DNA from: Streptomyces sp. NBC_01750
Lineage (GTDB): Bacteria; Actinomycetota; Actinomycetes; Streptomycetales; Streptomycetaceae
Direction of reading: 5' to 3'
Assembly (NCBI RefSeq): GCF_035918095.1
Contig: NZ_CP109137.1
Coordinates: 1,302,001-1,366,000 of the forward strand
Length of the DNA: 64,000 bases
Below, one piece after another: positions 23,565 to 30,771 of this stretch; the first letter of the stretch is position 1; each line of letters opens with the position of its first letter. The translations under genes were made by a program, and so were the position numbers. The notes under the pieces are model-generated. The model was not told the DNA's origin and made no database searches. It was given only the letters and a program-made list of their open reading frames with translations.

Positions 23565-24010
23565 AACATGTTCTGAGACTCAACCTCGCACACCATGCGA
23601 AGAGATCCGGACGAAGGGTCCGCAAGTCACCAGCGGACCTTGGAGGATCATGGTTCGTCACCAAAGGCAGTGAACACGAATTGAGTGGTGTGCGTAGCGC
23701 TCCGACCCGCCCCGTGACGCATCGCTGAACATGGTTTCACCGAGTGAGTCGAATCGCGGTTTCTCATCGACCTGCGTTCGCGGACTTCCGCACCATGGCG
23801 AATGGTGGCGAATACCGCCGCCCCAGGTTACGGCCCCCGCCTGTAGCCCCACCGCAAGCCGTTCGCCACCCCAGGCATGCGTGGGCGCACGCGTGCACGA
23901 CGGGAGCACAGCCACCCGCAACTCTTTCGGAGTACGGGTCCTGAGCAACCACTGGCCGGGCGGTCGGCCGGTTCCGATAACCCTGGATTCACACGCACCA
24001 ACGCCGAGGT

Positions 24011-24034
24011 GCGTACGCAACTGCGTACGCAACT
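24011..24034. repeat. 12-bp tandem repeat containing a palindrome
   Basis: GCGTACGCAACT is repeated twice exactly and followed by GCGAGT. Each unit with its preceding T contains the palindrome TGCGTACGCA, so two identical dyads sit 12 bp apart, ~50 bp before the GH15 remnant. Confidence 0.75.
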
Positions 24035-24084
24035 GCGAGTGAGGAACTGCTCGATCTCCCCGGGGAACTCATGGAGACAATGAG

Positions 24085-24204
24085 ATGCACGCGGCCTGGC
24101 GCATCGAGGATTACGCACTCATCGGAGACATGCAGACCGCAGCGCCGGCCTGCCGGGACGGGACAGCGGACTGGCTGTGCCCGCCCCCCGCCTCCGCACT
24201 TCCC
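24085..24204 (+). pseudogene. Remnant of a glycoside hydrolase family 15 gene (N-terminus only)
   Basis: From ATG 24085 the translation begins MHAAWRIEDYALIGDMQTAA and continues CRDGTADWLC. This is the conserved start of GH15 glucoamylase/trehalase-like proteins (RIEDYALIGDMQTAA...RDG..DWLC). After about 34 residues the match is lost: the expected LPRFDS-type continuation is replaced by Pro-rich sequence and no catalytic domain follows (intact family members are ~600 aa). The start ATG and a GGAGA ribosome site remain. The fragment therefore marks a deletion or recombination endpoint close to 24190-24210. Confidence 0.75.
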
Positions 24205-24308
24205 GGGGAGCTCACACCCAGGACCCGTTCTCCACGGCCGGCAGCCCCCAACTCCTTCGAGTTGCGGAGTGCGCCAGGGGCCATGAACGACGCGCACCGC
24301 CAAATAGG

Positions 24309-24447
24309 CCGCCGAGAGCGGTCGATTTGCAGGCCGATCCGCCCCACCAGCCCTCGACAACTGTCGAATTGGCCGACGGCTCACTCTGCCCCTCTCCGAC
24401 AGCCGCCGAATTGAAAGCCGATCCGCTCCATTCCCCGCGAGAGTCTT
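24309..24447. repeat. Three degenerate ~42-bp direct repeats (iteron-like)
   Basis: The units start near 24322, 24364 and 24406. The first and third match at 18 of 22 positions (GATTTGCAGGCCGATCCG and GAATTGAAAGCCGATCCG, each then C-x-CC), 84 bp apart. The middle unit shares TCGAATTG and the preceding CTC-CGACA block. Related shorter TTTGAA(A)GATCC motifs recur at about 24451 and 24480. The spacing suggests protein-binding iterons or a decayed tandem array. Confidence 0.5.
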
Positions 24448-24502
24448 GAGTTTGAAAGATCCACCCCGCGGGTCGCAGATTTGAAGATCCCCCACCCCGG
24501 CA

Positions 24503-24532
24503 TGACAGATTCTCAGTACTGCGAATCTGTCA
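24503..24532. promoter_or_regulatory. 30-bp near-perfect palindrome (operator or recombination site candidate)
   Basis: TGACAGATTC (24503-24512) mirrors GAATCTGTCA (24523-24532), and the centre CAGTACTG (24514-24521) is itself palindromic. Only one base pair of the 15 is mismatched. It is AT-richer than the surroundings and lies 166 bp upstream of the small gene at 24698. Confidence 0.7.
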
Positions 24533-24697
24533 CCCGTTGACTGGCTCCAGGGCAACCAACTCCCCAACCAGCGGGTAATCAAAGGCAGGTGAACCAGTTC
24601 ACGCGCCTGACCAGCGCGGCTAGTCAACCCACATGAAACGTGCTGAAGTTGAACCCGCGCGCACCGTTCCCGCGATGATGCGAAAGAAAGGCATGTC

Positions 24698-24841
24698 GTG
24701 AACCCGGAAACACCTTCGCCGTACTTTGTGCTGGTGGTGGGCACCTTTCGCGTGACCGCCGACCGGCTCCCGGTCCGGATCATCACGGCCATGGCGGGGG
24801 CAGCAACTTCCGCCCTCGGTACGTGGTTGTTCATGCGGTAA
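24698..24841 (+). CDS. 47-aa putative membrane protein
   Basis: GTG start preceded at good spacing by AAGAAAGG. The product starts MNPETPSPYFVLVVGTFRV and ends in a short hydrophobic segment (IITAMAGAATSALGTWLF). Not recognised. Small membrane proteins of this size are common in the spread/transfer regions of Streptomyces plasmids and integrative elements, which would suit the repeat-rich surroundings, but no homology can be claimed. The stop is TAA, unusual in this window. Confidence 0.5.
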   Translation: MNPETPSPYFVLVVGTFRVTADRLPVRIITAMAGAATSALGTWLFMR

Positions 24842-25550
24842 GTCGAGTGATTGGCTCAACACCCCGCTCTACCCGGAGGAGAGTACGGGGAGCCGGGGGG
24901 CGGAGCTGGGCCGAGCCGCTGCCGCCTCCACGTCAGACGCGGGAGCGTGAGCCGGTGACCCGCCTTCATATGCACTGACCGGTAACCGTGACACGTGGTC
25001 AGGCACGTTCACACCGCCAGGAGTTGGGCTCTCCGGCCAGGGGCAAGAAAAGAGCCTATGGCCCTTCTTCTCTGCACACACGTATGGAGAAGAAGGGTCC
25101 CAGGGCGCTTCTTGTGACCTGGACCCCCGGTTCGTCACTGCCAGCTCAGCCGGCCATCGCAGAAGGCGAGTGAGGTCCGGCCCCTTGGCTGGGCCAACCC
25201 TCTCAGTTCGCAAAACAAGCGTGGTGCCATGCGACGTCCTGGGCCTCCTCCCGCGCGCTCCGCCAGGACAGCGAAGATGATTCGCCGGCCGGGGACACTG
25301 GGGTTCAGGCCCTCCTTCACTGCCCGGAGGCAGTCCCTCCGCTTATCCGGTTCGTCCAGCTGGAACCGACAGTCCCCATGCCCCGACGGTCGAACAGGTC
25401 CAGCTTGCGGACATACCGCGTCTTGGAATGGCCCTGAAGCTGGCCCAGGTCCACGCCCGCCACCTGGGGCGTTCCCGGTTCGGCCACGGAGGTTCGCCAC
25501 CGAGGTCCGACACCCGGGCACCGGACGCGTGACCGGGTAGCCACATGGCG
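24842..25550 (+). other. Gene-poor stretch between the small gene and the LysR gene
   Basis: No open frame has convincing protein features. Minus-strand translation gives disconnected, plausible-looking pieces (for example DLGQLQGHSKTRYVRKLDLF near 25420 and QLDEPDKRRDCLRAVKEGL near 25330) in different frames, compatible with a frameshifted, decayed gene that I cannot identify. A strong hairpin is listed separately. Confidence 0.4.
25060..25099. repeat. Strong 13-bp hairpin
   Basis: CCCTTCTTCTC (25062-25072) and GAGAAGAAGGG (25087-25097) are exact inverted arms with a 14-nt loop. One wobble and one further pair extend the stem to 13 bp. Purine/pyrimidine strand asymmetry in the arms is striking. 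It could be a terminator or an element end. Confidence 0.65.
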
Positions 25551-26456
25551 TCACGGCTCCGCCCTCGCCGCCCCTCGCAGTGCCTCGATGAGCACCTCCA
25601 CCGACGGCCGCCCCCGCGAGGCGGCGCGTACGGCCACCACGACATGGCGTTCGACCAGGTCGTCCAGCGGCACCGAGGCGATGCCCTCCGAGCGCAGCCT
25701 CAGCATCAGCCCGGTCAGCGGCGCCACGCCGAGCCCCGCCCCGACCATGGCGAGGGAAGTGGCGGTGTCGGTGACCTCGTGCGCGACGCGCGGTTCGAAT
25801 CCGGCCCGGCGGCAGGCCGTACGTACGGCACGTCCGTAGTACGTGCGGCGCGCGGGCAGGATCCAGTCCCGGTCGGCCAGCTCGGTCAGCCGCCAGGACG
25901 TCGCGGCGGGCGGCGCCTGATCGGCCGGCACAGCCACAGTGAAGCGCTCCGAGTGGAGTCGTACCAGATCGGAGACGTCGTCCCGGGCCAGCGGCGCGTC
26001 CGGATAGTCGAGTCCGAGCGCCAGGTCCACCCGACCGGCTGACACCTCCGCGTGCGCCTGGTCGACGTCTACTTCCTGGCTCACCACCTCGACGCCGGGG
26101 TGGTGTTCGGCGAGCCGGCGCAGGGCGGGCGGCAGGAAGGCCGCAGCCGCTGTGCCGAACACGCCGAGCCGCAGCCGCGCCGAGATCTCCGTGCGGGTGC
26201 GCTCGATGGCGGCCGCCGCCTCGGCCTGAGCCCGCAGGATGTGGCCGGCGTGGATGACCAGCGTGTGCCCGGCGTCCGTGAGCTCGACCCGGCGCCCGGC
26301 TCTGCGTATCAGCTGCGTGCCCGCGGTCCGCTCCAGCTGGGCGATCTGCTGGGAGATCGCGCCGGGGGTGTAGCCGAGCGCCGCGGCAGCCGCCGTCATG
26401 GTGCCGTGGCGGGCGAGTTCGGCCAGTGCGCGCAGGTGTACTCCGCCCAGTTCCAT
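25551..26456 (-). CDS. LysR family transcriptional regulator
   Basis: 301 aa, standard LysR length. N-terminal helix-turn-helix: LRALAELARHGTMTAAAAALGYTPGAISQQIAQLE. The C-terminal effector domain is typical (LRLGVFGTAAAAFLPPAL, TDTATSLAMVGAGLGVAPL). It is transcribed divergently from the FAD oxidoreductase/HglS/ALDH7 operon across a ~140-bp gap, so it probably controls that operon and itself in response to lysine, pipecolate or a pathway intermediate (inference). The palindrome GATCTAAAAGATC starts 8 bp outside its start codon. Confidence 0.9.
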   Translation of the reverse strand: MELGGVHLRALAELARHGTMTAAAAALGYTPGAISQQIAQLERTAGTQLIRRAGRRVELTDAGHTLVIHAGHILRAQAEAAAAIERTRTEISARLRLGVFGTAAAAFLPPALRRLAEHHPGVEVVSQEVDVDQAHAEVSAGRVDLALGLDYPDAPLARDDVSDLVRLHSERFTVAVPADQAPPAATSWRLTELADRDWILPARRTYYGRAVRTACRRAGFEPRVAHEVTDTATSLAMVGAGLGVAPLTGLMLRLRSEGIASVPLDDLVERHVVVAVRAASRGRPSVEVLIEALRGAARAEP

Positions 26457-26463
26457 AGAGAAG

Positions 26464-26476
26464 ATCTAAAAGATCG
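26464..26476. promoter_or_regulatory. Candidate LysR operator
   Basis: GATCT-AAA-AGATC is a perfect 5-bp inverted repeat in the divergent promoter region, adjacent to the LysR start. LysR regulators commonly bind T-N11-A dyads in this position. Confidence 0.5.
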
Positions 26477-26596
26477 ACTGCTGTAACTGTCAATGGACGC
26501 GAAGAGTCGGTGACGTCCACCATGGCTTCACCGCACTGGGTTCCGCCTCATGCCGCGATGTACCGCGATGTGTCGAGCAGAGGGGACGGCTCTTTC

Positions 26597-27757
26597 ATGG
26601 TTCACAGCGCTGAGGTCGTCATCGTCGGCGGTGGCGTCGTCGGAGCGAGCGTCGCCTTCCATCTGGCCGAGGCCGGGGTGCGGGACGTCCTGGTTCTGGA
26701 GCGCGACGAACCGGCGTCGGGTTCGTCGGGCAAGCCGATCGGCGGGATTCGCGCCCAGTTCTCGGATCCGCTCAACATCAGGCTGGGGCAGCGCAGTCTG
26801 GAGGCCTGGCGGGCGTTCACCACCCGCCCCGGGGCCGACATCGGCATCGGCATCGAGAGCGTCGGGTACCTCTTCCTCCTCGGCAGCGAGGAGGAGGTGG
26901 AGACATTCCAGCAGGCCGTCGACGTGCAGAACGAGCTCGGCGTCCGCAGCGGGATCATCACGCCCCGCGAGGCGCACGAGCTGTGCCCCTACGTGGATCC
27001 GCGCTCCGTCGTCGCCGCCGCGTACTCCCCCGACGACGGCTATGCGCTGCCGAAGGCGGCCGTGCACGGCTATCTGCGTGCCGCACGGCGCCTCGGCGCA
27101 ACCCTCCGTACGCACTGCACGGTCACCGGCATCGATGTCGACGGCGGGCGGGTGCGGGCGGTGCGTACGACGTCGGGGACCGTACGCACAACGGCGGTGG
27201 TCTGCGCCGCGGGTCCCTGGTCCGCCGCCGTCGGCGCGATGGCCGGGGTCGAGCTGCCGGTCACCCCGCTGCGCCGGCAGATCGGACTGACCGGGCCACT
27301 GAGTCCCGTGCCGCCCCGGGTCCCCTTCACCCTCGACTTCGACTCCACGCTCTACTTCCACAACGACGGAGCGGGCGGGCTGGTCCTCGGCCTGTCCGAC
27401 CCACGCCAGGAGCCTGGATTCGGGCGCGAGTTCAGCCAGGAGTGGCTGGAGCCGTTCCGTGAGGCGGCGGCCCGGCGGGCACCCGCACTGGCCGGTCTCG
27501 AGGCCCGGAGCGGCTGGGCGGGCCTGTACGAGATGACTCCGGACCGCAATGCGCTGATCGGCCGGGCGGGCGAGGTGAGCGGCTTTCTGTACGCCACCGG
27601 ATTCTCCGGACACGGATTTCTGCAGGCGCCCGCGGTCGGCGAGATCATGCGTGACCTCTACCTCGACAGGACGCCGTTCATCGATGTCGGGCCGCTCTCC
27701 GCGGCCCGCTTCGGGGGACACGCCGCGGGCGTCCGCCCCGAGGCCCACATCATCTGA
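26597..27757 (+). CDS. FAD-dependent oxidoreductase (DAO/sarcosine-oxidase-like; candidate pipecolate oxidase)
   Basis: 386 aa. The ATG at 26597 was chosen because the FAD-binding GxGxxG motif (EVVIVGGGVVGASVAFHLAE) begins within 10 residues, as is normal; the frame is open back to 26510. Further features: SSGKPIGGIRAQFSD (flavin region), TPDRNALIG and LYATGFSGHGFLQAPAVGE near the C-terminus, characteristic of D-amino-acid/sarcosine/glycine oxidase-type enzymes. Given the next two genes it may oxidise L-pipecolate (AmaA-like) or another cyclic or secondary amine feeding 2-aminoadipate semialdehyde (inference). Confidence 0.83.
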   Translation: MVHSAEVVIVGGGVVGASVAFHLAEAGVRDVLVLERDEPASGSSGKPIGGIRAQFSDPLNIRLGQRSLEAWRAFTTRPGADIGIGIESVGYLFLLGSEEEVETFQQAVDVQNELGVRSGIITPREAHELCPYVDPRSVVAAAYSPDDGYALPKAAVHGYLRAARRLGATLRTHCTVTGIDVDGGRVRAVRTTSGTVRTTAVVCAAGPWSAAVGAMAGVELPVTPLRRQIGLTGPLSPVPPRVPFTLDFDSTLYFHNDGAGGLVLGLSDPRQEPGFGREFSQEWLEPFREAAARRAPALAGLEARSGWAGLYEMTPDRNALIGRAGEVSGFLYATGFSGHGFLQAPAVGEIMRDLYLDRTPFIDVGPLSAARFGGHAAGVRPEAHII

Positions 27758-27790
27758 TCCCGCAGTACACAGGAAGGGAAGGAGGAACGC

Positions 27791-29131
27791 ATGATTCCCA
27801 CATGGCGGCTGCGCGCCGCGTTCGCCCGCCGTCTCTCCGACATGTACGGCACGGAAGTCCCCGCGTACACCACGCTTCTGGAGGTGTCGGCGCAGGTCAA
27901 CGACGAGGTGATCAGCAAGGACGGCGACGCGGGACGGCTGGGCGGCATCGAGAGGGTCACCGCGGAGCGGCACGGTGCCATCCGCGTCGGTACCGCGCGC
28001 GAGATGCGCCAGGCCGCCCAGGTCTTTGCCGCGCTGGGCATGGAGCCCGTGGGCTTCTACGATCTGCGCGAGGCCGCGGCCAGCGCCGTCCCGGTCGTCT
28101 CCACCGCCTTCAGGCCCATCAAGGCCGTGGAGCTGGAGCGCAACCCCTTCCGGGTCTTCACCTCCATGCTCACCACGGCCGACCGGCGTTTCTTCGACGC
28201 CGGGCTCGAGGCCCGGCTGGAGTCCTTCCTCGCCCGCCGCGAGCTGTTCCCGCCGGAGCTCCTCGGCCTTGCCGCGCGGGCCGAGCGGGAGGAGGGCCTC
28301 GACGAGGCCCCGGCGATGCGCTTCCTGACTCTGGCGGTCGCCGCCTTCGAGCTGTCACCCGAGCCCGTGGACCGTGCCTGGTACACGGAACTGGAGCGGA
28401 TCTCCGCCGTCGCCGCCGACATCGGCGGCGTCACCAGCACTCACATCAACCACCTCACCCCCCGCGTACTCGACATCGACGAGCTCTACCGCCGGATGGC
28501 GGAGCGCGGCATCACGATGATCGACCGGATCCAGGGCCCGCCGCGCTGGGAAGGCCCGGATGTGCTGCTTCGCCAGACGTCGTTCCGGGCGCTGGCCGAG
28601 CCCCGCCGGTTCCGCGAACCGGACGGCAGTGTCGCGGCCGGTTCCCTGCGGGTCCGTTTCGGCGAGGTCGAGGCACGCGGCATCGCGCTCACCCGGTCGG
28701 GACGCGCCCTCTACGACGAGCTGATCGGCGAACCGGCCGAAGTCTGGACCGGCCGCTTCCCGCGTACCGAGCACCAACTGGCCGTCCAGGAAAAGGCGTT
28801 CTTCGGCTACGAGCCGGAAGAGAGCCGCCCCGGCGACGGCCGCCGCCCGCCGGAGGATCTCGCGGGCCTCCTCGACGGAGGCTGGGTGAGCGCCCACCCC
28901 ATCGTCTACGAGGACTTCCTGCCCGCGTCCGCCGCCGGGATCTTCCAGTCGAACCTCACCGACGAGGGCACCCGGGACACCACCGTCACCGGCGCCCACT
29001 ACGACCAGCAGCGGCTCGCCTGCGTACTGGAGCGCACCGTCCACGACCCCTTCGACCTCTACGCCGCTCAGCAGGACAGCTCACTTCGGCAGGCCCGCCG
29101 GGCCCTCGGACTCTCCAAGGACACGTCTTGA
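27791..29131 (+). CDS. hglS: 2-oxoadipate dioxygenase/decarboxylase (DUF1338, HglS-like)
   Basis: 446 aa. Family landmarks: VTAERHGAIRVGT (His61, a metal ligand), ELERNPFRVFTSML, THINHLTPR (His221) and FGEVEARGIALT (Glu in the 292-294 region, third ligand). The P. putida homologue HglS is an Fe(II) enzyme converting 2-oxoadipate to D-2-hydroxyglutarate in lysine breakdown (established). Its stop overlaps the TTG start of the aminoadipate-semialdehyde dehydrogenase gene (TTGA, 29128-29131), which strongly supports a lysine/pipecolate pathway here. GGAAGGAGGA gives a strong ribosome site. Confidence 0.88.
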   Translation: MIPTWRLRAAFARRLSDMYGTEVPAYTTLLEVSAQVNDEVISKDGDAGRLGGIERVTAERHGAIRVGTAREMRQAAQVFAALGMEPVGFYDLREAAASAVPVVSTAFRPIKAVELERNPFRVFTSMLTTADRRFFDAGLEARLESFLARRELFPPELLGLAARAEREEGLDEAPAMRFLTLAVAAFELSPEPVDRAWYTELERISAVAADIGGVTSTHINHLTPRVLDIDELYRRMAERGITMIDRIQGPPRWEGPDVLLRQTSFRALAEPRRFREPDGSVAAGSLRVRFGEVEARGIALTRSGRALYDELIGEPAEVWTGRFPRTEHQLAVQEKAFFGYEPEESRPGDGRRPPEDLAGLLDGGWVSAHPIVYEDFLPASAAGIFQSNLTDEGTRDTTVTGAHYDQQRLACVLERTVHDPFDLYAAQQDSSLRQARRALGLSKDTS

Positions 29132-30666
29132 CGACCAACGCGATCACGCTCCCCGACACCGACTCCCTGCGCACGCGGGCGAAGGAGAGTCTGCTCCACT
29201 GCGGTGCGCAACTGCCCGCGGACGGTGGCGATCTCATCGCCCGCACACCGCTGACCGGCGAGGCTCTCTTCACGCTGCCCGCCACGCCACCCGAGCAGGC
29301 CGACGCGGCGATCGGCGCTGCCGAGGAGGCGTTCAGGCAGTGGCGTACCGTTCCCGCGCCGCAGCGTGGCGCGCTGGTCAAGCGGCTCGGCGAGCTGTTG
29401 ACCGAGCACAAGGAGCACCTGGCCGACCTCGTCACCATCGAGGCCGGCAAGATCCGTTCCGAGGCGCTCGGCGAAGTACAGGAAATGATCGACATCTGTG
29501 AGTTCGCCGTCGGACTCTCGCGTCAGCTGTACGGGCGGACCATGGCCTCCGAGCGGCCGGGCCACCGGCTCTCGGAGAACTGGCACCCGCTGGGTGTCGT
29601 CGGTGTGATCTCCGCCTTCAACTTCCCGGTCGCCGTCTGGTCGTGGAACACCGCGCTCGCACTGGTCTGCGGTGACACGGTCGTCTGGAAGCCCTCGGAA
29701 TTGACCCCGCTGACCGCTCTCGCCTGCGACGCCCTGCTCGCCCGCGCCGCCGTCGACACCGGTGGGCCCGCGGGTGTGCACCGGCTGCTGCTCGGCGGGC
29801 GCGAGGCGGGTGAGCGGTTGGTCGACGACGCGCGCGTGGCCCTGGTGAGCGCGACGGGATCGGTCCGTATGGGACGCGAGGTCGCCCCGCGTGTGGCCGG
29901 CCGCTTCGGCCGCTGTCTGCTCGAGCTGGGCGGGAACAACGCGGCGATCGTCACTCCCTCCGCCGATCTCGACCTCGCCGTCCGCGGGATCGTCTTCTCC
30001 GCCGCGGGCACGGCGGGCCAGCGCTGTACCAGCCTGCGCCGGCTGATCGTCCACGAGGACATCGCGGACCAGCTGGTGGAGAAGATCGTCCATGCCTACG
30101 GCCAGCTGCCGGTCGGCGACCCGTTCCAGGAGACCACCCTGGTGGGCCCGCTGATCTCCGGCACGGCGCACCGGGCCATGACCGACGCACTGGCGGCGGC
30201 CGAGGCCGACGGCGGGAAGGTCCTGACCGGCGGCGACCGGCAGCTGGAGGAGCAGGCGCCGGAGGCGGCGTATGTACGGCCCGCGGTCGTGCGGATGCCC
30301 TGGCAGACCGCCGTCGTGCGCCGCGAGACCTTCGCCCCGATCCTGTACGTGCTCAGCTATCGGACCCTGGCGGAGGCCGTCGCGCTGCAGAACGGGGTCC
30401 CGCAGGGCCTGTCCTCCAGCATCTTCACGCAGGACCAGCGGGAGGCGGAGCGCTTCCTGGCCGCCGACGGCTCCGACTGCGGTATCGCCAATGTCAACAT
30501 CGGCACGTCGGGCGCGGAGATCGGCGGCGCGTTCGGCGGGGAGAAGGAGACCGGCGGCGGCCGCGAGTCGGGGTCGGACGCCTGGAAGGCGTACATGCGC
30601 CGGGCCACGAACACGGTGAACTACTCGGACAGCCTGCCGCTGGCCCAGGGGGTCAACTTCCTCTGA
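29128..30666 (+). CDS. amaB: ALDH7-type L-aminoadipate-semialdehyde dehydrogenase
   Basis: 512 aa from a TTG that overlaps the upstream stop; no ATG or GTG is available nearby in frame. ALDH7 (antiquitin) features: NWHPLGVVGVISAFNFPVAVWSWN, VVWKPSELTPLTALACDALL, the glutamate motif LLELGGNNAAIV and the catalytic cysteine in AGTAGQRCTSLRRLIVHED. It should oxidise 2-aminoadipate 6-semialdehyde to 2-aminoadipate with NAD(P). With the FAD oxidoreductase upstream and HglS it covers most steps from pipecolate to D-2-hydroxyglutarate; only an aminoadipate transaminase is missing locally. Confidence 0.87.
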   Translation: MTTNAITLPDTDSLRTRAKESLLHCGAQLPADGGDLIARTPLTGEALFTLPATPPEQADAAIGAAEEAFRQWRTVPAPQRGALVKRLGELLTEHKEHLADLVTIEAGKIRSEALGEVQEMIDICEFAVGLSRQLYGRTMASERPGHRLSENWHPLGVVGVISAFNFPVAVWSWNTALALVCGDTVVWKPSELTPLTALACDALLARAAVDTGGPAGVHRLLLGGREAGERLVDDARVALVSATGSVRMGREVAPRVAGRFGRCLLELGGNNAAIVTPSADLDLAVRGIVFSAAGTAGQRCTSLRRLIVHEDIADQLVEKIVHAYGQLPVGDPFQETTLVGPLISGTAHRAMTDALAAAEADGGKVLTGGDRQLEEQAPEAAYVRPAVVRMPWQTAVVRRETFAPILYVLSYRTLAEAVALQNGVPQGLSSSIFTQDQREAERFLAADGSDCGIANVNIGTSGAEIGGAFGGEKETGGGRESGSDAWKAYMRRATNTVNYSDSLPLAQGVNFL

Positions 30667-30771
30667 CCTCTTCGAACTCTCCGTCCCCCTGGTCCGTCCG
30701 AATCCTCCGGTCCTTCCGAACCCTCGGAGCGGAGCGGGAAGGTCCATGCCCCTGACGCAGTTAGTAGAAGC

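Larger units (their letters stand above)
23146..24084 (+). other. Repeat-rich stretch with no supportable gene
   Basis: Open frames on both strands are short, Arg/Pro/Ser-rich and lack family features. The stretch should hold the promoter of the minus-strand GntR-headed gene, with a small palindrome GCGTTACGC at 23337-23345. It also holds a near-perfect hairpin (AAGGGTCCGC/GCGGACCTT, ~23614-23642) directly before a GGAGG site and a 7-codon ORF (23650-23673), and the repeats listed separately. Confidence 0.5.

Noticed and set aside
23564..23573. GAACATGTTC as a LexA/SOS box
   Set aside because: Actinobacterial SOS boxes need GAAC and GTTC four bases apart; here the spacing is two.
24309..24500. 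Repeats considered as a CRISPR array
   Set aside because: Units are degenerate, contiguous rather than separated by unique spacers, and no cas gene is present.
23989..24834. 281-codon minus-strand frame with periodic Arg/Leu/Ser segments
   Set aside because: The periodicity follows the DNA repeats, there is no ribosome site or domain, and the GH15 remnant on the other strand is better supported.
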